Shown here in pieces: positions 59,594 to 64,000 of a DNA stretch of 64,000 nt (the stretch's first letter is position 1; each line of letters starts with the position of its first letter). Origin of the DNA: Rhodococcus tibetensis (GTDB taxonomy: Bacteria > Actinomycetota > Actinomycetes > Mycobacteriales > Mycobacteriaceae); the NCBI RefSeq assembly GCF_024438035.1, contig NZ_JANFQF010000005.1:62001-126000 (forward strand), read 5' to 3'. The notes beneath the pieces were generated by a model that saw only the letters and a list, made by a program, of their open reading frames with translations, was not told the origin of the DNA and did no database searches. Position numbers and translations under genes: made by a program.

Positions 59594-61198
59594 CTATTCG
59601 ACACCGGGTGAGGCGGCTACGCTTCCGAGTCCGGCGGCGGGAACCTCGGGCGTCGGCCGGGGTGCGCGCAGCCGCAGCGGGTCGACAGTGCGCAGCGACA
59701 CTGCCGCGACCACAGCGGCGAACGTGGCGAGTACGACATGCGGGAAGGTGTAGAGGCCGATCGAGCCATCGGGCTGGAACACGAGCATCAGCCAGGTGGA
59801 GAGCCCGACAAGCACCATGAGGGTGCGCGTGGACAGTGCGAAGCCGGCCGCGATGGCGACGGGCCAGGAGTAGTACCAGGGCAGCGCGGCCGGTGAGAGA
59901 ATGACGATGGCCACGAGGACGATCAGGATTCCCAGAATCGCGTCCCGTTCGGTGTTCTTGAATTTCCACCACACTGTCAGGACGATCGCGACGAGTGCGA
60001 CCGCGCAGATCGGGCGGGTGATCGCGAGGATTTCCCCGAGCCGCAGATCCGCGAACCACGACGTTCCGACGGTAACCACGTGCGCGAGAACGGTCGGCAA
60101 CGACAGCCAGTTGATGATCTTGTTCGAACCGGACAACGCCGTCATCCAGCCCAGTCCGACTCCGGCCACCGCCGACGCCGCGGCAAAGATCACCACGAAG
60201 ACGGCGAACCCCGCGCCGGCAGTCTTCGCGAACAGTGTCAGCGGTGACGCCGGAGTGCGGCCCTCGGCCTGTGCCTTCTGCCTCTCGTGCAGCATCCAGA
60301 TCCACACCAAGAAGGGGAGCGCGGCCCCAGCGGTCGCCTTGATGGCCACTGCGATCGCGACGAGCCCGATGCCCGCGAGATGGCGCCGTTCGAGGACGAG
60401 TGCTATTCCTGCCGTCATCAAACCGACCATCAGCATCTCGTTGTGGACCCCGCCGATGAGATGCACGAGGACGAGGGGGTTGAGCACTGCCAACCACAGG
60501 GCGATGGCCGGGTTTCCACCCAGATGTCGCGCGAGGCGTGGAACCGCCCAGATCATGAGGGCAAGGCCCGGCAGCATCGTCAGACGCAGGAGCATGGTGC
60601 CGGCGATCACGTTGTCACCGGTCAGGGCGGTGATCCCCTGCCCGAGGAGGAGGAACACCGGACCGTAGGGCGCGGTGGTCGTGGTCCATACGTTGCTGAC
60701 GTTGTCGAGAAGAATCCCAGGATTGACCACCGGACCAACTGCGTAGGGATCGAACCCGTCGCGCAAGAGAGCGCCCTGGGCAAGATACGAGTAGGCATCG
60801 CGACTGAACATGGGCACCGCCAGCAGCAGGGGCGCCGTCCAGATCGGGACGATAATGCGTAACTGTCGCAGCGCGACGTCCCCGGCCAGCGTTCCGCGCC
60901 CCAACCGGACCCAGGCGGTGATCATCGAGATGACGCCGATCCAGACTATGGCGGTGGAGAGAATCTGGCCGTGCCCGAACCGTAGCCACGACAGATGCAT
61001 CGCCTCGAGCAGAGGATCCTCACGGCGGACGCTGCCCGCTCCGAAACCACCGAACGTGATCATGATCGCGCCGGCGAAACCGAGTATCGACGCGTGTCCC
61101 GCCGTGCTTCGGAGGAAGTCGGCCGTGGTCTGAGGCCACGAACGGTGCGGCAGTGTCGTCGCGTGGGCGACGGTCGCCTGCGGGGCAGAGGACGTCAT
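59594..61198 (-). CDS. mptA: Alpha-(1->6)-mannopyranosyltransferase MptA
   Basis: 534 aa GT-C enzyme with about 13 hydrophobic segments. It extends the lipomannan backbone at the outer face using polyprenyl-phosphomannose. Family landmarks: SVRREDPLLEAMHLSWLRFGHGQ, VPMFSRDAYSYLAQGALLRDGFDPYAVGP (acidic catalytic loop) and LPWYYSWP. ATG 61198 has GGGGGAGGAA nine bases upstream, so it is preferred to GTG 61264. Similar to Rv2174. Embedded between crtI and crtB. Confidence 0.93.
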   Translation of the reverse strand: MTSSAPQATVAHATTLPHRSWPQTTADFLRSTAGHASILGFAGAIMITFGGFGAGSVRREDPLLEAMHLSWLRFGHGQILSTAIVWIGVISMITAWVRLGRGTLAGDVALRQLRIIVPIWTAPLLLAVPMFSRDAYSYLAQGALLRDGFDPYAVGPVVNPGILLDNVSNVWTTTTAPYGPVFLLLGQGITALTGDNVIAGTMLLRLTMLPGLALMIWAVPRLARHLGGNPAIALWLAVLNPLVLVHLIGGVHNEMLMVGLMTAGIALVLERRHLAGIGLVAIAVAIKATAGAALPFLVWIWMLHERQKAQAEGRTPASPLTLFAKTAGAGFAVFVVIFAAASAVAGVGLGWMTALSGSNKIINWLSLPTVLAHVVTVGTSWFADLRLGEILAITRPICAVALVAIVLTVWWKFKNTERDAILGILIVLVAIVILSPAALPWYYSWPVAIAAGFALSTRTLMVLVGLSTWLMLVFQPDGSIGLYTFPHVVLATFAAVVAAVSLRTVDPLRLRAPRPTPEVPAAGLGSVAASPGVE

Positions 61199-61279
61199 GA
61201 GTGCAGATTCCTCCCCCGGGGTGAGTTCGGTTGCGATCGGTGCACCGATCATCGCGCGCACCACATGGTCGCGCCTAGT

Positions 61280-62887
61280 TTAATTGCTCGCGACACCAGT
61301 TATTGCCACGCCTCGCTCATATATCCGCATTTCGGGCTTTTGCGCACCTGTGATGCGCCGGGCCGCCAGTTTCCCCGACAGCAGGACGGTCGGAACGCCG
61401 ACACCGGGAACGGTGCCGGAACCGGCCAGGACGACGTTGTCCAGCCCCGGCACCAGGTTCGGACGCCGGAAGGGGCCTGTTTGACGGAAGACGTGTGCTG
61501 CAGCGAACGGGCTGCCCGCGCTCATGCCCTTGTTCAGCCAGGTCAACGGGGTATCCACGTGGTCGATCTCGAACCTTGCGGAGATGCCTGCGTAACCGCG
61601 GTCCTCGAGCACCTGCAGAAGTTCGCGGACGTAGGGGCCGGTCAGGGACGACCACTCGAGCGGGGCACTGTGGAGGTTGGGGCAGGGCGCAAGCACGGAC
61701 AGGGGCTCGGACGGAACATCCGAGCGGTTTACGAGGAGGCTCTGGTCCGACAGTGCAGGCCGGGTCAGCAGCAGTGAGGGGTCCGTCATGAGGCGACCGC
61801 GTCCGGCTCGCGCCGTGATCTCGGCGAAGGTTTTCTCCCACGCGGAGCCGAAGTCGATGGTGTGGTGTCGCTGGGCCGCCCACCGGGCGCTCACCGCTGT
61901 GGGAATCGTGCCGTGGAGCACCACCGCGGACGGTGACACCCGGACGCGGCGCGGGATCTTTCCGGTAGCCGGCCGGAGCAGTTCGTCGACGACTGCGGTG
62001 TCCGGGGTGAGCACCACCGCGTCGCACTCGATCCGGTCACCGGATGCGGTGTGGACGGCGCGCACCCGGCCGCCCGACGTGTCCACCCGCGTAACCGTCG
62101 TGTCGAGCCGGAGATCACCGCCCGCCGTGGAGAACGCATCGGCGAGCGCGAGAGCGATGGAGCGCATGCCGCCGCGCGGGAAGTAGACGCCCAGCGAGGT
62201 GTCCATGTGGGCGATCGCGCCGTACACCGCGAGAGCGTCGGCCGGCGCCACCCCGGCGTACAGAGCCTGGAAGGTGAAGATCCGGCGCAGTCGCGGATCG
62301 CTGATCGTGCGATCGACACGGGAACCGAGCCGGCCGAACCCACCCAGGGCGGTGAGCGTGACCAGATCCGTCGCGGCGGCCCGGCTCGACACGAGGTCGA
62401 GGGGCGAGTCGAAGTTCGCGTCCATGAAGCGGGAGTACTCGGCGTCGAAGATGCGACCGAGCCATCGTCGTAACTTCAGGTAGCGGACGGATTCCTCGGG
62501 TCCGCACACCCGGGTGATCTCGGCGACCATCGCGTCGGGGTCCGAGTGGACATCGAGCGACGACCCGTCCGGGAACCGCGCGTGATAGGCCGGGGACAGT
62601 CTCTCGAGCACCAGGGCGGGCCGGGTCGAGGTGAGATCCGCACCGACCGCTGCCAAGGCCTCACGGATCAGCTCCGGCATCGTGAGGACGGTTGCCCCGT
62701 TGTCGATGTCGTAGCCCGGGCCGCGGTACGTGCCCACCCGGCCGCCAGGCAGCGAATCCCGTTCGAGGACGGTGACACGTCGACCCGACCCCTTCAGGTG
62801 CAGAGCTGCCGACAGGCCGGCCAGACCGGCGCCGACGACCACGACGTGATCGGTGGGACCCGGAACGGTGCGGAGTGTGCGTGCCAT
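61280..62887 (-). CDS. crtI: Phytoene desaturase/isomerase CrtI family
   Basis: 535 aa FAD-dependent oxidoreductase. The dinucleotide-binding motif VVVVGAGLAGLSAALHL begins at residue 15, ending in LERDSLPGGRVG; the C-terminal FAD segment is LAGSGTVPGVGVPTVLLSGKLAA. Converts phytoene to lycopene-type products. The end contains YERGVAITGVASN beyond the usual family end. ATG 62887, ten bases after the prenyltransferase stop, hence one operon. Confidence 0.94.
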   Translation of the reverse strand: MARTLRTVPGPTDHVVVVGAGLAGLSAALHLKGSGRRVTVLERDSLPGGRVGTYRGPGYDIDNGATVLTMPELIREALAAVGADLTSTRPALVLERLSPAYHARFPDGSSLDVHSDPDAMVAEITRVCGPEESVRYLKLRRWLGRIFDAEYSRFMDANFDSPLDLVSSRAAATDLVTLTALGGFGRLGSRVDRTISDPRLRRIFTFQALYAGVAPADALAVYGAIAHMDTSLGVYFPRGGMRSIALALADAFSTAGGDLRLDTTVTRVDTSGGRVRAVHTASGDRIECDAVVLTPDTAVVDELLRPATGKIPRRVRVSPSAVVLHGTIPTAVSARWAAQRHHTIDFGSAWEKTFAEITARAGRGRLMTDPSLLLTRPALSDQSLLVNRSDVPSEPLSVLAPCPNLHSAPLEWSSLTGPYVRELLQVLEDRGYAGISARFEIDHVDTPLTWLNKGMSAGSPFAAAHVFRQTGPFRRPNLVPGLDNVVLAGSGTVPGVGVPTVLLSGKLAARRITGAQKPEMRIYERGVAITGVASN

Positions 62888-62897
62888 CTCGTGCCTT

Positions 62898-63995
62898 TTA
62901 GGAGTTGCGCCGCGTCGCGGCGACAGCCATGTCGGTGAGTTGCTGCTTCGCCTCGGGTGTCGCAGCGCTCGCCGTCAGGGTGGTCAGCGCCGAGCCGACG
63001 AGTTCCTCGATGCGTTGCTCCACGTCGGCGACTGCGCCGAGCGAGGTGATCGCCTCGCGGAGGACGTCCACCTCCGCGTCGGACAGGTCGGTGCCGATGC
63101 TCCGGCGCAGCAATGTTGCCGCCTCGGGATCCTCGCGGTCGGCCCGCTGGAGCGCCATGGCGAACAGCACGGTGCGTTTGCCTGCCCGGAGGTCGTCACC
63201 CGACGGCTTTCCGGTCACGGCCGGGTCGCCGAAGACGCCGAGAAGATCGTCCCGCAGTTGGAATGCGATCCCGATGTCCGTCCCGAAACGCCGATAAGCC
63301 GACACGAGATCGTCGTCTGCCCCGGCGAGGGCAGCACCGAGGTGCAGTGGTCGCTCGATGGTGTACGCGGCGGTCTTGTACCGGTTCACCCGCATCGCCG
63401 CGTCGATCGACTCGTCGGCTCTGGCCTCGTTGCTGATGTCGAGGAACTGGCCGCCGAGGACCTCGGTGCGCATCGCGGACCAGACAGGGGAGATGCGCGC
63501 GACGGCGTCCGGGCCGATGCCGGATTCGCGGATCATGTCGTCCGCCCAGGCCAGCGCCAGATCGCCGAGCAGAATGGCGACTGCCTCCCCGAAGTGCAGG
63601 GACTCGCCGCTCCAGGAACCAGCGCGGTGAAGTTCCTCGAATTGGACGTGGACGGTGGGGAACCCGCGTCGGGTGGTCGAGGAGTCGATGATGTCGTCGT
63701 GGACCAGGGCGCAGGCTTGGACCAGCTCGAGAGCCGAGCAGGCGCGCAGTACCGGACCGGCCTCGGGACCGTGCGGGTCACCGCCCGCGCCGGTCCACCC
63801 GGTCCACGCGAATGCCGGGCGGACTCGCTTTCCGCCACGGAGAACGAAGTCTTCCAGGGTGGAGACGGCGTCGCGGTAGCCGCCGCCCACGGAGGCAACC
63901 AACTCCGTCCGGCCGGCGAAGAACTCCCGAAGCGCATTCTCGACCTCGGCCGCCAGAGCGGTGGGGCGCGTTCCGACGGACAGTGTTGCCTCCAA
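62898..63995 (-). CDS. idsA2: Geranylgeranyl diphosphate synthase (IdsA/CrtE type)
   Basis: 365 aa from TTG 63995; only five bases of upstream sequence are visible, so the real start may lie beyond the window. Polyprenyl synthase with first aspartate-rich motif HDDIIDSS (Asp100, 101, 104), LRDDLLGVFGD as the second motif (DDxxG, so one aspartate is replaced by Gly as in some long-chain synthases), GGKRVRPAF and GGQFLDI. Supplies GGPP for the CrtB-CrtI steps and possibly polyprenol carriers used by MptA. First gene seen of the minus-strand cluster. Confidence 0.92.
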   Translation of the reverse strand: MEATLSVGTRPTALAAEVENALREFFAGRTELVASVGGGYRDAVSTLEDFVLRGGKRVRPAFAWTGWTGAGGDPHGPEAGPVLRACSALELVQACALVHDDIIDSSTTRRGFPTVHVQFEELHRAGSWSGESLHFGEAVAILLGDLALAWADDMIRESGIGPDAVARISPVWSAMRTEVLGGQFLDISNEARADESIDAAMRVNRYKTAAYTIERPLHLGAALAGADDDLVSAYRRFGTDIGIAFQLRDDLLGVFGDPAVTGKPSGDDLRAGKRTVLFAMALQRADREDPEAATLLRRSIGTDLSDAEVDVLREAITSLGAVADVEQRIEELVGSALTTLTASAATPEAKQQLTDMAVAATRRNS

Positions 63996-64000
63996 GATCG

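Overview
The window is high-GC actinobacterial chromosome, most likely Rhodococcus (R. jostii/opacus-like; the genus is inferred from gene content and protein sequence, the species is not resolved). It is a near-continuous core block matching, with rearrangements, the Mycobacterium tuberculosis interval around Rv2173-Rv2222c. No prophage, insertion sequence, CRISPR array, rRNA or tRNA was seen. Genes are dense, many pairs overlap by 1-4 bases (ATGA, GTGA or TGATG junctions), GTG starts are common and TTG starts occur.

Layout. 1-11.3 kb: nitrogen and osmoprotection. The end of glnA2, then glnE and a membrane endonuclease/exonuclease/phosphatase protein; a four-gene glycine-betaine/choline-type ABC operon on the minus strand; a two-domain ABM membrane protein; a frameshifted ANTAR-domain remnant; and glnA1, which has a well-formed GlnR box upstream. 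11.4-19.7 kb: an RDD protein, a DUF4191 protein, lipoate genes lipA and lipB, a TIGR01777 epimerase, the 2-oxoacid dehydrogenase acyltransferase sucB/dlaT that carries lipoate, a small basic protein and leucyl aminopeptidase. 19.8-29.4 kb: gcvT, ilvE, the cobalamin genes cobU-cobT-cobS, a DUF3043 protein, an ErpA-type Fe-S carrier, adenosine kinase and asparagine synthetase.

29.6-37.2 kb: the respiratory supercomplex genes ctaC-ctaF and ctaE-qcrC-qcrA-qcrB, interrupted by a divergent TetR regulator/EamA exporter pair with a clear double operator. 37.3-41 kb: an unknown protein, trpD, an Lrp-type RAM protein and a DEDDh exonuclease/GIY-YIG fusion. 41-46.2 kb: cell envelope. A c-di-AMP (ydaO-type) riboswitch precedes a short NlpC/P60 hydrolase; a second, coiled-coil NlpC/P60 hydrolase, a membrane-anchored HExxH metalloprotease and the PIM mannosyltransferase pimB' follow. 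46.2-52.8 kb: fadD15, two SRPBCC proteins, an ArsA-like ATPase without a normal start codon, a CxxC protein, glucokinase and a PlsC acyltransferase. 52.8-64 kb: a polyprenol-phosphate-mannose mannosyltransferase, RNase AS, class II DAHP synthase, Ser/Thr kinase PknL with PASTA repeats and its probable substrate, and a minus-strand idsA/crtE-crtI-mptA-crtB cluster mixing carotenoid and lipomannan synthesis.

Functional links: GlnE adenylylates GlnA1 at the conserved Tyr406; LipB and LipA supply the lipoyl groups of SucB; the aa3 oxidase and bcc complex genes form the respiratory supercomplex; PimB', MptA and the 52.8-kb mannosyltransferase act successively in PIM/LM/LAM synthesis. The most notable non-coding signals are the c-di-AMP riboswitch, the GlnR box, a conserved pair of composite hairpin elements between convergent genes, and the TetR double operator.
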